DNA from: Eunapius fragilis
Lineage: Eukaryota > Porifera > Demospongiae > Spongillida > Spongillidae
Length of the DNA stretch: 64,000 nucleotides
Direction of reading: 5' to 3'
NCBI GenBank assembly: GCA_963681505.1
Contig: OY811971.1
Coordinates: 21,108,876-21,172,875, forward strand
This document shows, piece after piece, positions 44,478 through 55,435 of the stretch (positions are counted from its first letter, which is position 1; every line of letters begins with the position of its first letter). The translations under genes were made by a program, and so were the position numbers. The notes below the pieces were generated by a model, which saw only the letters and a list, made by a program, of their open reading frames with translations, ran no database searches and was not told the origin of the DNA.

Positions 44478-47400
44478 ACTGGTCTCGAGAGGTTGCGTCC
44501 AAATTACTATGTCCCACAAACACTTCCTAATGGTTTTTATATAACTGATGCTATAATAACTCTATTTCAAGGCTATAGCAGTGGGATAGATGTCACATCT
44601 GAATGCTCTCTGCTGATAAAAAGCTTTCTATGTATGGCGAGATATGCCCCGTGCAATGATGCAACAGGACAGCCACTGAAGATGTGCAATTCAAGTTGCC
44701 AGCTTCTCAAAAATGTTTTTAATGGATTGCAATGCCCGAGTGCTTTACAGCTGCTAAGAGCAAGTTCTATTAATCCAGAACAGTTAGACAGTGTTCTGTA
44801 CGAGCTAAATTGTACTGATCCAGCAACGTACTTTTTTGGTGATATGCAGTCTGGATTCTCAAACAGTTCTTGTTATGATCTCATGAATGGTATGATTTGA
44901 ATTCTTTACAATTTATGAGTAAAAATGCACTTTTGACACAGTGTGCATTGGCAACCCTCTTGATAGTGTACTAAACGTATAAATTTTTTTCTATTTGCAG
45001 CTGATTCGACAGATGTAGGATTCAATTTTGAAACAGTGTCAATTGTAACACCATTACTGGGATCCATGTTTATCATTTTTGGGCTGGTCATTACAGTGTA
45101 TATTATCGTAAAGGTTGCTGTGCTGAAACGGCAAGTAAGGTACATGCTAAATCTAACAAAGTGATAAGATTTCTGTGATTAGACATTTTAGTACCAATAG
45201 TTACTCATTTATGATCCATTGAAATATGTGACCCTTAAACGCACCTTGAAAATGATGACACTATAATGAGTTTCTCAAGAAAGTCTAAGTACAGATTTCT
45301 TCTTTGTAGGAATAAAAATAACTGTATCGAACTGAAAGAAAGGGTTGAGAGGAAGTGTAAGTATTAATCTCCAGTGATGAATTATTCAAATTTATTAATA
45401 GCAAACTTTTGCAGATAATGGAGTAGAAATAGTTAAGAAATTCAATGATGATATGTTACATGATTACAAAGATATGTTGAAAGAGTCAGTGATTACAAAT
45501 GAGCAACTCCAATTCGATTGCACACCTATTGGAGAAGGTACGCTATTTCATGTTTCCTTCGTTTTGTAACTTATAATGCTGGTCTATAGGGGCGTTTGGT
45601 AAAGTGTACAGAGGAACACTTACAAGACCAGGATGTATCGTGGAAGAAGTGGCCATCAAAACTATAAAGAGTTACGTGAAGTGGTAGCTTGTATGTCATG
45701 ATTTCAATTAAAACACTATGAATACATTGATTAGCAAAAAAGTTACTTATTATTTTCGAAAGCAATGCTCTCATAATGCTTTAGATCGCTTCATATGGCC
45801 AATGACATATTAGTCTAATTTTAATATACATATGCATGCAGTCAACAGAATTGAATGGCTATATTTCTGATGATATCTGCAAGCACCACACTATACATAT
45901 TGCCTTTTTCCCTCAGATGTATCTTCAGATGATGACACAAGAAATTTTTTTGCTGAAAGTTGTATCATGACAACATTTCAACACCCAAATGTTTTGGGAC
46001 TGCTAGGTGTGTGCTTTGATTCTCCGGATGGGATTCCTCTACTCGTGTTGCCATTTATGGTTAATGGAAATCTAAAAACCTACCTTGTTAAATCTCGTCG
46101 TTGCCCCACTTCAGACAATCCCGACATATTCCCAGAAGTAAGTATTGTTTGTGATGACAAAGAAAATATCTTGCCGTTCAAAATTAAGGTTGAAAATTTT
46201 TTTTTATTGCCTCACAGTAACCACAAATTTTATAGTCATATTATTAAGGCGTTACAAAATGATTAAGTTAAGATGGCTAATTGAAGAGATCCGTACAGAT
46301 GTCCTCAGTATTCCAACGCAATGGAGTCATCCGCAAAAAAATCTATCTATCAGGGAATCACTAGTTTTAGGGGCAAAACAATAATACTAAGATGCCCAGA
46401 AGTACATTTTTTAAAGCCTATTCCTACAGCGCGTTATGCTTTGAACGCAAAATTGTACAGCAGATTCCTTTTAAAATTGCCAGACCACGCCCAAATAGAC
46501 TCGGTATCGTTCGCTATAAAATTAGTGGTGAGGTCAGAGCGACTGGGAGCCGAATCGATCTAGATCGAAATGGCTTTAGTATTGTTTGTTGCATGTACTC
46601 ATATATGAGACTCAATGGAGGGCTAAATACATGCATTCTTCTTACATATGAAATATGATGTCATGATGAAATAGATGCCACAGTGCACAAATGCATTGCA
46701 TGCATTGTTATCTGTCCCGCGCATGTAACATATCATCAATAAATACAGGGAGTAGGGCTCTCTGCTATGATACGGATGTGTGCTGATATTGCAAGAGGTA
46801 TGAGCTATTTGACTGACAAGCGATTCGTGCATAGGGATCTTGCAGCAAGAAACTGTTTGTAAGTCACTGCTACTGATACTCCATTAGAAGCAAATTGTAC
46901 AGCAAAACAGGGGGGAGGAAGTGATAATGTTTTAGAAACAATTTTATGTAGAGCTCAAATTTCATTGGTACTGATCAGAACTGTTTAGTGAGTAATTCAT
47001 GCGGATGAAGAAAACGATGATTCTCCAGGGTTTGATAAAGGGTCCACTGCTATGAATACACACACCAGTGTGAAATTATGCGCAACCTTCCTTGTGACAT
47101 GTCATAGTATAGTCGCTTGTTACATGAGTAATACCTTAATTAATTCACTTTGTTTCACGAACAATTTGTTCATTACTTTAACTAGTGATGTTCAATTTCA
47201 GTGACAGTCCTGTAGTGCTGAGATAATAATTTTACATGTATGACATTTAGTGAACAATACACTGATCACATGATTGGAAACCTATAGTGAAGCAAATGAA
47301 GAGGACTATTTTAAGTTTATATGCATGACATCATAGCTAAAAAATAAGTATGTTGATGCTTGTTTCCTTCCTTTTTTTCTTATCGGAGCAAGCATTTTGT

Positions 47401-48148
47401 TTACTTGCACAGCAATATAACACTGGCTAGATTAGAAATTGCTGTGTTTGTACGTGGTGTGTTTCAAGTAGGAGTCTCAGAACCTTGTAGGAGTTAGAGT
47501 GAGGTGAGGAGGGCTGCATTTATTAGTTCATTTAGTAATATCAGTAATATTTAATATAACTATCAGTACCACTTTCCCCCTACTGCATTGGATTTTAGAC
47601 ACACTGAATATTATACTATATTTCTGACTGCACTTAGGTTAGATCAGAAGCTTGCTGTCAAAATAGGAGATTTTGGACTTGCCCGTGATGTGTATCTGAC
47701 TGACTACTACAGAACTTCCAGTCACACCACTCTTCCTGTGAAATGGATGCCTCCTGAAATGCTGCGTGATGGAATCAGTAATGAAAAGACGGATGTTGTG
47801 AGTGGATTATTCAATTAGAAAATTTAACATCTTAATTCCTTTAATATAGTGGGCATATGGTGTGACGTGTTGGGAAGTGTTTAGCCTAGGTACTACTCCA
47901 TATCCTGGTGTGGACAACCATCTAGTACTGGAACATTTAATGAAAGGCTTCAGACTCACCAAGCCAACTCTCTGTACTGAGGAAATGTGAGTGTAAGTTA
48001 TGCATCAGTATTAAACGTAAATGTTTTTTTCCTCCACAGTTATCAGATACTTCAAAAGTGTTGGTTAGATTGCGCTGCTGATCGACCTCACTTTTCAAAA
48101 ATTCTAATAGATATGAGTGCTTTCTTACACAACCCATATTACATATGA
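44478..48148 (+). CDS. Receptor tyrosine kinase with Frizzled-like ectodomain
   Basis: Exons: about 44478-44889, 45001-45139, 45310-45356, 45415-45537, 45590-about 45670, 45917-46137, 46749-46858, 47638-47797, 47850-47986 and 48040-48148, plus unseen 5' exon(s). Junction phases agree except at the exon ending near 45670, whose donor is uncertain. Exon 1 carries eight cysteines in a Frizzled-CRD-like pattern ([22 protein letters not shown]). The next exon holds one membrane helix, about 24 hydrophobic residues before VLKRQVR. The kinase has [39 protein letters not shown], a YY in the activation loop, [22 protein letters not shown] and [10 protein letters not shown], so ATP- and Mg-binding and catalytic residues are present. 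It ends 35 residues after the last splice with NPYYI. The HRDLAARN and LPVKWM forms mark it as a tyrosine kinase. The large intron 46138-46748 contains the duplication end. Class within RTKs not assigned. Confidence 0.88.
46248..46748 (+). other. Intron sequence beyond the duplication edge
   Basis: This part of the intron between the PDIFPE and GVGLSAM exons has no counterpart after copy A. Two overlapping open frames (46321-46563 and 46392-46658) exist but show no conserved motif. Confidence 0.5.
46859..47637 (+). other. 779-bp intron of RTK copy B
   Basis: It lies between the HRDLAARNC exon and the DFG exon, with a GTAAGT donor and a TTAG acceptor. It is AT-rich and has no recognised element. 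Confidence 0.7.
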
Positions 48149-48309
48149 GTGGGATGTATTTTTGCTATCATTTATAAAATTGCTCAGTTTCATCATCGAG
48201 GTACTTTATTGATCATTCTGACTGAAATGAATATCACATCTGACCATATATGACTTTTAGCCATCTCTACATTTATGTCATTGTGTTTGGCATGGGACTG
48301 TAATTAATA

Positions 48310-48355
48310 AGGGGGGTGAGGAGGGGGGGGGGGGGGGGGGGGGGGCGGGGGGGGC
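48310..48355. repeat. Poly-G tract
   Basis: About 40 G with single A, T and C interruptions, 160 bases downstream of the RTK stop. Confidence 0.9.
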
Positions 48356-48359
48356 ATGA

Positions 48360-48816
48360 CACGTGCCCGAGCGTATGGGGCATGAGTAATGTACACAAGG
48401 TTAACAACGCAGGTAAAAGGTAGCATCGATTTGATATGACGACGCTATCATCGCGATGGAATCGGACTCCATTTTACTTTGCCTGTCTGTCTCTGTGGTT
48501 TGGGTCTGGGGACGTTAGTTGGCTCAAGGCGCACAATGATCGGTCCAATTCATGGCCCAGATCTCTGCACATGTAATTGACGTAGCGGCCATGGGGATGG
48601 TGCCGCGAGACAGTACCAGTAGGTCGCCATCACCTACTGACGTCGTACATTGCACAGGTACCTCTGGGGACAGATCATGCGATTAGTATATCTACGTAAC
48701 TCCAACCCCTCCCTCACCTTCGGCCATTTCATGTATACGACTTGAACTGCGACTAAGCAACTTATATACACGAGTGGCGTGTATATGCTAGCACTGTGTT
48801 TAGTGTATTCAATAGC
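48360..48816. other. Unannotated stretch
   Basis: No gene or repeat recognised. Confidence 0.4.
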
Positions 48817-49101
48817 CAGGGGCGGATCCAGAATTTTTTGGGAGGGGGGTGGGGGGTGGGCAAAGGGGAGGGGCGTTAATAATAATGGTTTGGGCGTGGC
48901 TACGAAATATTGCGCGTAAGCGAGGAAGATGTATCCGGGGTCTGGGGCTTCGCTTTTTACTGTTATCATGTTACTTCGGCGCGTTTTCGTTGTATTTATA
49001 TCATCAGCGCGACATAAGACACCGCCCTTTGTAGCTATGAATATTTAATTTCTAACTTGGCGGGGGGTATACCCCCGCCGCCCCCCCGGGATCCGCCACT
49101 G
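48817..49101. mobile_element. G-tract MITE, CAGKGGCGGATCC ends
   Basis: Termini CAGGGGCGGATCCAG and GGGATCCGCCACTG are inverted, followed inward by G-rich and C-rich tracts. The 285-bp interior has no transposase. It is of the same family as 7549-7657 and 2962-3680. A target duplication is not obvious. Confidence 0.75.
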
Positions 49102-49191
49102 CATTCACCCACTATAGCTGATAACTGTACTGTAGAATGGTCTTACTGCGAAAGCAGGCTTGTTATATACCCTACAGCGATCCACGGTCGG

Positions 49192-50223
49192 CAGGGTTGC
49201 CGAAGGCCGGCCGACCTTTCAGGCCGACCTTTCAGGCCGGACCTTCTGGCCTGACCTTCAGGCCGGAACCCGGCCTGAAAGGCCACTTATTAAAGATGTA
49301 ATTAGATTATTAGGGAATATTATCGCAAGAATATATACAATCACTGTGAATTAATCAGTCACACGATATGCCGCATATATACATCAGTAAGTTGCGCAGA
49401 TCAACCAGACCGCCGAGACCGGTCCAGACGTAACTAATCTAACTGTTCAGCACCCATGCATTGTGCTTAAGCATTATGCACGCCTCCAGTCGCTGGGGAA
49501 GAAGATTCCATCTTTGACGCTGTTGAATAAGCTTGGCTCTAGAAATACCAGCTCAGATGGTGCAGAAGAGGCCAAGCTAGTACTTTCTTGCAAGCTTAGA
49601 AATTCTTGGAAAACGCGAGTCGTGCAATTTCCACCATGCAAGCGGATCTATACATAGATAGTACTATCTATGATCTATAAGAGAAGTAGCATTCACTTTT
49701 CGTGTTTCGGGAACTGAAAGCCAAGCATCAAACTCATCCTTAACTTCTCTATGTATATAGGGCGTTCGAAAAAGGGCTTGTGGCAGTGGTTGCACCAAGC
49801 TTTGTCAGCAAACCCTTCATATCCTCTCGTTTCATGACATTTGTACAATTTGAAATGTGCCCACACCACGGAGGGTTGTTTGCGTCGTTGCGGGTACCTG
49901 ATAAGCTCATCAGTGTTATAAACCCAGCGGTCTGGGTTTATAGGAGACACAAGATTATGGGATATATCTGCTACAGAGGAGCCACCAGTCTCTCTACAAT
50001 CACCTGAAGCTGTATTCATAGCACTAGTGACGGCGCTAACGAATGAATAAACGTCACGCGCGTCACGTGTACTTGTCTCGTATATTGTAAATTAATACTT
50101 AATAATTTTAACATGAAATTTAATAACTGTATCTTTCGGGTCGACCTTTCAGGCCACGGGCCGGAGCCCTGGCCTGACCTTCAGGTCACAGGCCGGACCC
50201 TGGCCTGACTTTCGGCAACCCTG
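49192..50223 (-). mobile_element. hAT element, internally deleted, 8-bp TSD
   Basis: Ends are CAGGGTTGCCGAA and its inverse, flanked by the perfect 8-bp target duplication ACGGTCGG (49184-49191 and 50224-50231). That is the hAT signature. Subterminal regions repeat GACCTTTCAGGCC-like words, as many hAT ends do. At 1032 bp it is far shorter than an autonomous hAT; it keeps a BED-finger-like region and the C-terminal dimerisation region. Confidence 0.93.
49450..50019 (-). pseudogene. hAT transposase remnant (BED finger + hATC)
   Basis: From 50019 to 49693 the reverse strand is open for 108 residues and contains QPSVVWAHFKLYKC and DKAWCNHCHKPF, resembling a BED zinc finger (W..F, then CxxC). 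From about 49650 to 49450, DPLAWWKLHDSRFPRISKLA, a stop, then frame-shifted ASSAPSE and PQRLEACIMLKHNAW represent the hAT C-terminal domain. The central catalytic DDE region is deleted. Confidence 0.75.
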
Positions 50224-50353
50224 ACGGTCGGTCCACAGTACGTCGGTCCAGATATATTGAAACAGATTTTAAACCGTAATTCTTATTACACAATGAAATA
50301 TTTTCAATGAACGATACTATGATCGCAAAATAAATACAACTGGTTCCTCGTCA

Positions 50354-50420
50354 CATGATTCTTTTGGCTTGAAAACCTGCGATCCCGGGTATCGCATGGC
50401 TTCAAGCCAAAAAAATCATG
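50354..50420. repeat. Hairpin
   Basis: CATGATTCTTTTGGCTTGAA and its near-inverse TTCAAGCC(A)nTCATG pair around a GATCCCGGGTATCGC loop. Confidence 0.75.
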
Positions 50421-50423
50421 TCA

Positions 50424-50500
50424 GGGGCGAATTCAGGGAGGGGGGGGGGGGTCTTTGGAGTCTAAAGACCCCCCCCCCCCCCCCCTCCCCCCACGGGTGT
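50424..50500. repeat. G-run / C-run hairpin with MITE-like start
   Basis: CAGGGGCGAATTCAGGG resembles the G-tract MITE terminus. It is followed by a G run, GTCTTTGGAGTCTAAAGAC and a C run, a palindromic arrangement. Confidence 0.6.
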
Positions 50501-50802
50501 TTCATTCCATTGAAAAAATGGACAGTAGGTCTCGTCCCCATATTTGGCGGTAGAACGATTAAGTGGGACCTCATTATAGCATAGCTGTGAAATGTGGGTT
50601 ATCCTGTGCAATCCGTTCAAGGTAAGGTAAATACAGTTGAGCATATGGATTAGACATCCTTGGAGGACTACAGACATACCAACGTTATGTTGTTTATGTT
50701 AACGTATGCTATGATATTGAGCCCGGGCTGATAGCTCTCCATTTGGAGTCGTCATCTTCGAAAAAACTTTTTTCTTTTTTTAGCCGGACAAAGGGTCTAT
50801 AA

Positions 50803-51512
50803 GGCCACTCCAAACTGGACTCTAGTTTCCCGTCCCCGCCCGCATGCTAAATAGCCGACCGCCTAAAACTTGTATTATTGCTTATTAAAGACACACTTTT
50901 GTATTATTTGAATAATTAATTAATGTCAACTTCAATAAATGGTCTGCTTATTAATAATCCTGCACCATTTTGGCTAGGCTATTATAATAGCGACGATGGT
51001 TTTAATAAGCGTCAATGTTTTTGATGCTTGTTGCAAGAAGACTCTGCTAACGCGGACAGTGCTAGAAACACATGATGATACACTCACTATTAGCACTGTT
51101 AGTGATATTTGCATTTATTGTGCCATTGCTGTTCCAAGGTGGAATTATGATAAAGAACAGTTTTATCCTCAGTGTGCAGATTGCAGTGCTAAGCCCGCAA
51201 TTGAGAACGATCATTTTAAGAAAAGAAAGAAAACGTAACTTTGTAGTTTGTGTTTGCCTTTCTAACCTTTTATACTAATCTTAGATACAATCATAATTGT
51301 GGCATTAAGGAATGAAATTATTGGCATGCATTTCGATTGAGCTACAACATTTTGGAGCGTTCGGAACGACTTCTTTCCAGTACTGTGATGTAAGGTCTGG
51401 GCACCGAAATTAATCATATTCACAATAATACAATAATACAAATACACCGCCCGCCCGCATCATATTTTCGAGGAAGGGTGGACGGGAAACTAAAGACCAG
51501 TTTGGAGTGGCC
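50803..51512. mobile_element. Harbinger-like element with TAA target duplication
   Basis: TIRs start GGCCACTCCAAACTGG and extend about 36 bases to TAGTTTCCCGTCC with few mismatches. TAA flanks both sides (50800-50802, 51513-51515). A three-base TWA-type target is typical of PIF/Harbinger. The 710-bp interior has two overlapping plus-strand frames (50996-51278) without a recognised nuclease, so it is probably non-autonomous. Confidence 0.72.
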
Positions 51513-51515
51513 TAA

Positions 51516-51780
51516 AATGGTATGAGTGTATACAAGAGTGCTGTCTCTACGTATTCTGGCTATCTCTGTTACTAGACATATTTTCTGTGAGACGTACGAA
51601 GGCTCTGAATATGGCAGTTATTTTTAACATGGCGGATCGCGGTCTCGTTGATTCACGGATGAATATTCAGTGCATGTACTATCGTAAGCATCCGATGTCA
51701 GTGCATGTGTGTGTTGAGCCTATGTGAGAAAATATAAAGTTGAATTAAGCCAAAAGTGCTGCTTTTTTTTTTTTACTTAC
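51516..51780. other. Unannotated spacer
   Basis: Nothing recognised apart from a T run at 51764-51773, which lies in the intron side of the next gene. Confidence 0.4.
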
Positions 51781-52207
51781 CTGCAATACCTTGTGTACAT
51801 GATTACCAATAAATGTTCCACCATGGTACTGCTGGCGTTTGACATTGAGAGATCGGAGTACAGCTTCTACCCCCTTCACAAATGGTCCCTCATGCAGACA
51901 CTGCAAAACCCCTTTTCTAACTTCAGATTCAGCACATCACTGATCGTTTTTGCCTACATTCATTGGCATGAGGATAACATGGGTTGCCTAATATCCAGTA
52001 ACTAACCAACTCTGCTATTTTACTGCTGTAGCTTATGTCTTCCTCTGATAGACTAGAGAGAAGAGAACTGATTTCTCCCACAATCATTGCAGAGTAGTTG
52101 AAGAGATCCTTCAGACTGATGCGTTCATGATGTAACACTTCCAGTTGCTCCTTGAGTGCAGTCAACTCCCTCGCCGGTGCAGTTGCATACTCTTCATAGG
52201 ATGCCAT
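51781..52207 (-). CDS. 5' exons of an unrecognised gene
   Basis: Exon 1 (52207-52007) starts at an ATG and encodes 67 residues including EEYATAPARELTALKEQLEV, likely an alpha-helical coiled coil. It ends at a GTTAGT donor in phase 0. Exon 2, open from about 51933 to 51781 and followed by GTAAGT, encodes CLHEGPFVKGVEAVLRSLNV and then QYHGGTFIGNHVHKVLQ. The start of exon 2 is uncertain because the nearest acceptor (51954) leads to a stop in this frame. The HEGPF...YHGGTF.GNH pattern looks familiar from uncharacterised multicopy invertebrate proteins, but I cannot name a function. Further exons would lie below 51780, where the Harbinger-like element is inserted. Confidence 0.5.
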
Positions 52208-52214
52208 TGTTAGC

Positions 52215-52625
52215 TCTGCATGTCCAGCAATTTCGGACATCCATAGACGCCTGTACATCGAAAACGCATGTAACGTATTTGATTTTTTTCTAACATGAAC
52301 GCAGTAGGATTATTTTTTAAAATATAAATAATGCATTCTTTTATTTTTCACATTCATCTTGCGAGCAGAAGAATCAACAACAAAATTAATTACTTTTGTT
52401 AATTTCGTAATAATCTTATTTAGAGCTAATGATGATTAATAACATGCCAATGGTGGGTGCGCCCTTATAGAACAAGTTATGCTGGTGCGTGTGTGAGTGG
52501 GAGGAGCGTGTCGTTTTCTAAATGCTCGTCTGGTTCAAAACGTTTGAAAATTTCTTTCATCGGCCTACGAAGATGCACTCGGCATGTGTCAACCTGTTTT
52601 CTACGACTGCGTAAGTTAACGGTCC
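52215..52625 (-). repeat. Upstream region duplicated at 2478-2900
   Basis: The segment directly upstream of the ATG at 52207 matches 2478-2900 in the same plus-strand orientation. As promoter-proximal DNA of a gene it would carry regulatory sequence, but no defined motif is recognised. Confidence 0.78.
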
Positions 52626-52739
52626 GTTCCTATATCTTCACATGATTGCGCATGACAAGTACACCACGCGCGCGCACACAGCTCTTTTTCCTGGGTGTAT
52701 ATTAGGAAGAATCTCTTTTAAGAATCTCTTTAGCTGATG

Positions 52740-53345
52740 CGGATTAACCGGTTGGGTTGGTCTGTACCCTGGGTTAAATACCTCTAGCCGCTAGTCATTT
52801 ATGTCATCTGGGCGTGGTCTTTACCTGAGCAGGATTGTGTGTACTAGTATGTGTGAGTATGTGTGTCTGTGTGTGTGTGTATGTGTGTGTGTATGTGTGT
52901 GGGCTCTTTTTCCTAGGATGTATGCTAGGAGAATCTCTCTATGTGCACGTGTGTGTATGTGTGTATATGTGTGTGTGTGTTTCAGTGTATACACACAGAC
53001 ACACACACGCATACTCCCAGCTCTTTTTCGTGGGATGAATCTCTTTATGTAACTGGTTGAGTTGGTCTGTGCCCTGGGCAAGAAGGAGTTAAATATCTAA
53101 AGCTGCTAGTCAGTTGTGGGTGTGGTCTATACCCTGGAAACGATTGGGTTAAATCTATCTAGTTGAGTTGCCTGGGTGTGGCCTGTACCATGGGCAAGAA
53201 TGGGTTAATGTTTAAATCTCCCAAACTGCATGCTGGGCAGTTGGTCTGGGCAAGAATGATTCTCTAGTAGTTTTAATGTCTGGGTGTGGCCTGTACCCCA
53301 GAAAGGGCCGCTGGTCATTTTAATACCTGGGTGTGGTCTGTACAC
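52740..53345. repeat. Degenerate 60-75-bp repeat with TG tracts
   Basis: Phrases such as CTGGGTGTGGTCTGTACC, CTGGGCAAGAATGGGTTAAAT and CTAGTCATTT recur irregularly, about six times. TG/CA tracts lie at 52850-52900 and 52950-53010, and TTTTCCTAGGATGTAT-like words recur. Confidence 0.7.
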
Positions 53346-53359
53346 ACGCGCACACACAC

Positions 53360-53361
53360 AC

Positions 53362-53413
<52 letters not shown>
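53360..53413. repeat. (TA)n-(CA)n microsatellite
   Basis: A short TA tract merges into about 34 bases of CA repeat. Confidence 0.92.
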
Positions 53414-53419
<6 letters not shown>

Positions 53420-53454
53420 TCTCCCAGCCCTTTTTCCTGGGGTGTTTTGTTCAT

Positions 53455-53672
53455 ATCCAATGCCTATGTACATATGTGGTTGTGTATTTGTCTGTTCCAG
53501 CTGCCTACATGTACCTTTATCTGATTGTGGATACTTGTACTTGTCCCTATTTTTATTGCAGGGATAAATAAAGTGCATGGTATCTCCCAGCTATTAAGAG
53601 AAGCTTATTGTGACCAGCCAAATATCATACTGACACCTGTGCTCTCTTCAGGATGGTGGATGGCCTGTAACA
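53455..53672 (+). repeat. Exon-like block duplicated at 55178-55372
   Basis: Two sub-blocks are shared: GTTCCAGCTGCCTACATGTACC...GATTGTGG, and CTGACACCTGTGCTCTCTTCAGGATG. In both copies acceptor-like CAG sequences precede open frames, and the second block reads (RE)A..PNI.LTP...SSG.WM in each. It may be a duplicated exon pair; no family is recognised. Confidence 0.6.
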
Positions 53673-53789
53673 AGGTTGCTCTGGTTGTGAGTTCTATCTC
53701 TAAGTACTGTGTATGTGTATGTGTATGTCCCATCCCCTCCTCCCCTTTGAAGGGCTTAGTGTAGGAGAGGATGTGTGGTGAGCTTTCTG

Positions 53790-55062
53790 GTTAAGGAATG
53801 GACTAAAAAGAGCCCTGTGGGTGTGGTGAATTTTCCAGGATTGTGAGGGGTTAAGTAACATAGCCGACAAAAAAGAGCCCTGTGGGTGCGGTGAACTTTC
53901 TGGTTAAGGTGTGAGGGGTTTAGTAACATAGCTGACTAAAAAGACCCCTGTGGGTGTGGTGTATTTTCCAGGATTGTGAGGGGTTAAGTAACATAGCCGA
54001 CTAAAAATACCCCTGTGGGTGTGGTGTATTTTCCAGGATTGTGAGGGGTTAAGTAACATAGCCGACAAAAAAGAGCCCTGTTGGTGCGGTGAACTTTCTG
54101 GTTAAGGTGTGAGGGGTTAAGTAACATAGCCGACTAAAAAGATCCCTGTGGGTGTGGTGCATTTTCCAGGATTGTGAGGGGTTAAGTAACATAGCCGACA
54201 AAAAAGAGCCCTGTGGGTGCGGTGAACTTTCTGGTTAAGGTGTGAGGGGTTAAGTAACATAGCTGACTAAAAAGACTCCAGTGGGTGTGGTGTATTTTCC
54301 AGGATTGTGAGGGGTTAAGTAACATAGCCGACTAAAAATACCCCTGTGGGTGTGGTGTATTTTCAGGATTGTGAGGGGTTAAGTAACATAGCCGACAAAA
54401 AAAGAGCCCTGTTGGTGCGGTGAACTTTCTGGTTAAGGTGTGAGGGGTTAAGTAACATAGCCGACTAAAAAGATCCCTGTAGGTGTGGTGCATTTTCCAG
54501 GATTGTGAAGGGTTAAGTAACATGGCCGACAAAAAAGAGCCCTGTGGGTGCGGTGAACTTTCTGGTTAAGGTGTGAGGGGTTAAGTAACATAGTCGACTA
54601 AAAAGACCCCTGTGGGTGTGGTGTATTTTCCAGGAGTGGGAGGGGTTAAGGAACATAGCCGACAAAAAAGAGTCCTGTGGGTGCGGTGAACTTTCTGGTT
54701 AAGGTGTGAGGGGTTAAGTAACATAGCCGACTAAAAAGAGCCCTGTGGGTGTGGTGAATTTTCCAGGATTGTGAGGGGTTAAGTAACATAGCCGACAAAA
54801 AAGAGCCCTGTGGGTGCGGTGAACTTTCTGGTTAAGGTGTGAGGGGTTAAGAAACATAGCCGACAAAAAAGAGCCCTGTGGGTGTGGTGTATTTTCCAGG
54901 ATTGTGAGGGGTTAAGTAACATAGCCGACAAAAAAGAGCCCTGTGGGTGCGGTGAACTTTCTGGTTAAGGTGTGAGGGGTTAAGTAACATAGCCGACTAA
55001 AAAGACCCCTGTGGGTGTGGTGTATTTTCCAGGAGTGGGAGGGGTTAAGGAACATAGCGGAC
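53790..55062. repeat. Minisatellite with two alternating ~65/68-bp units
   Basis: About nineteen units alternate between form 1 (GTGGTGTATTTTCCAGGATT, 65 bp) and form 2 (GCGGTGAACTTTCTGG, 68 bp). Both share GAGGGGTTAAGTAACATAGC and CGAC(A/T)AAAAAGA. The unit core is related, in inverted orientation, to the 64-bp array at 57339-59357. Confidence 0.95.
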
Positions 55063-55177
55063 AATCCACACACTCCTCACCACACCCACAGGGTTCTTTT
55101 TTTGTCAGCTGTGTTTCAGGGTCAAGCCAGATCTAGCCCTGAGTGTGATGTACTTTTGAGGAACTACTGTTTGTTAA

Positions 55178-55372
55178 TATTATATTCATATCCAAAGCGT
55201 ACATATGTGGTTGTGTATTTGTTTGTTCCAGCTGCCTATATGTACCTTTATCTGATTGTGGATTTGTGAGGCTCTATTTTTTATTACATGTACAGCTTGC
55301 TAGAGAAGCTTGTAACCACCCAAATATTGTACTGACACCTGCGCCCTCTTCAGGATGCTGGATGCCCTAAGA
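55178..55372 (+). repeat. Second copy of the 53455-53672 block
   Basis: The same two sub-blocks lie just beyond the minisatellite, so the array sits between two copies of its flanking sequence. Confidence 0.6.
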
Positions 55373-55410
55373 GGGGAAGAGGGGGATGGGACTAAGCTCT
55401 TTCTTTCTCC

Positions 55411-55435
55411 CCTCCCCCCCCCCCCCCCCCCCCCC
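55411..55435. repeat. Poly-C tract
   Basis: A C run of about 24 bases. Confidence 0.9.

Larger units (their letters stand above)
39453..46247 (+). repeat. Segmental duplication, copy B
   Basis: Collinear with 20988-26782. Copy B has two extra blocks: about 40254-40778 and 43336-43957. A C run of about 35 bases at 41117-41150 is an expansion of a shorter C-rich tract in copy A (22085-22170). It ends within the large intron of the intact RTK. Confidence 0.93.
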
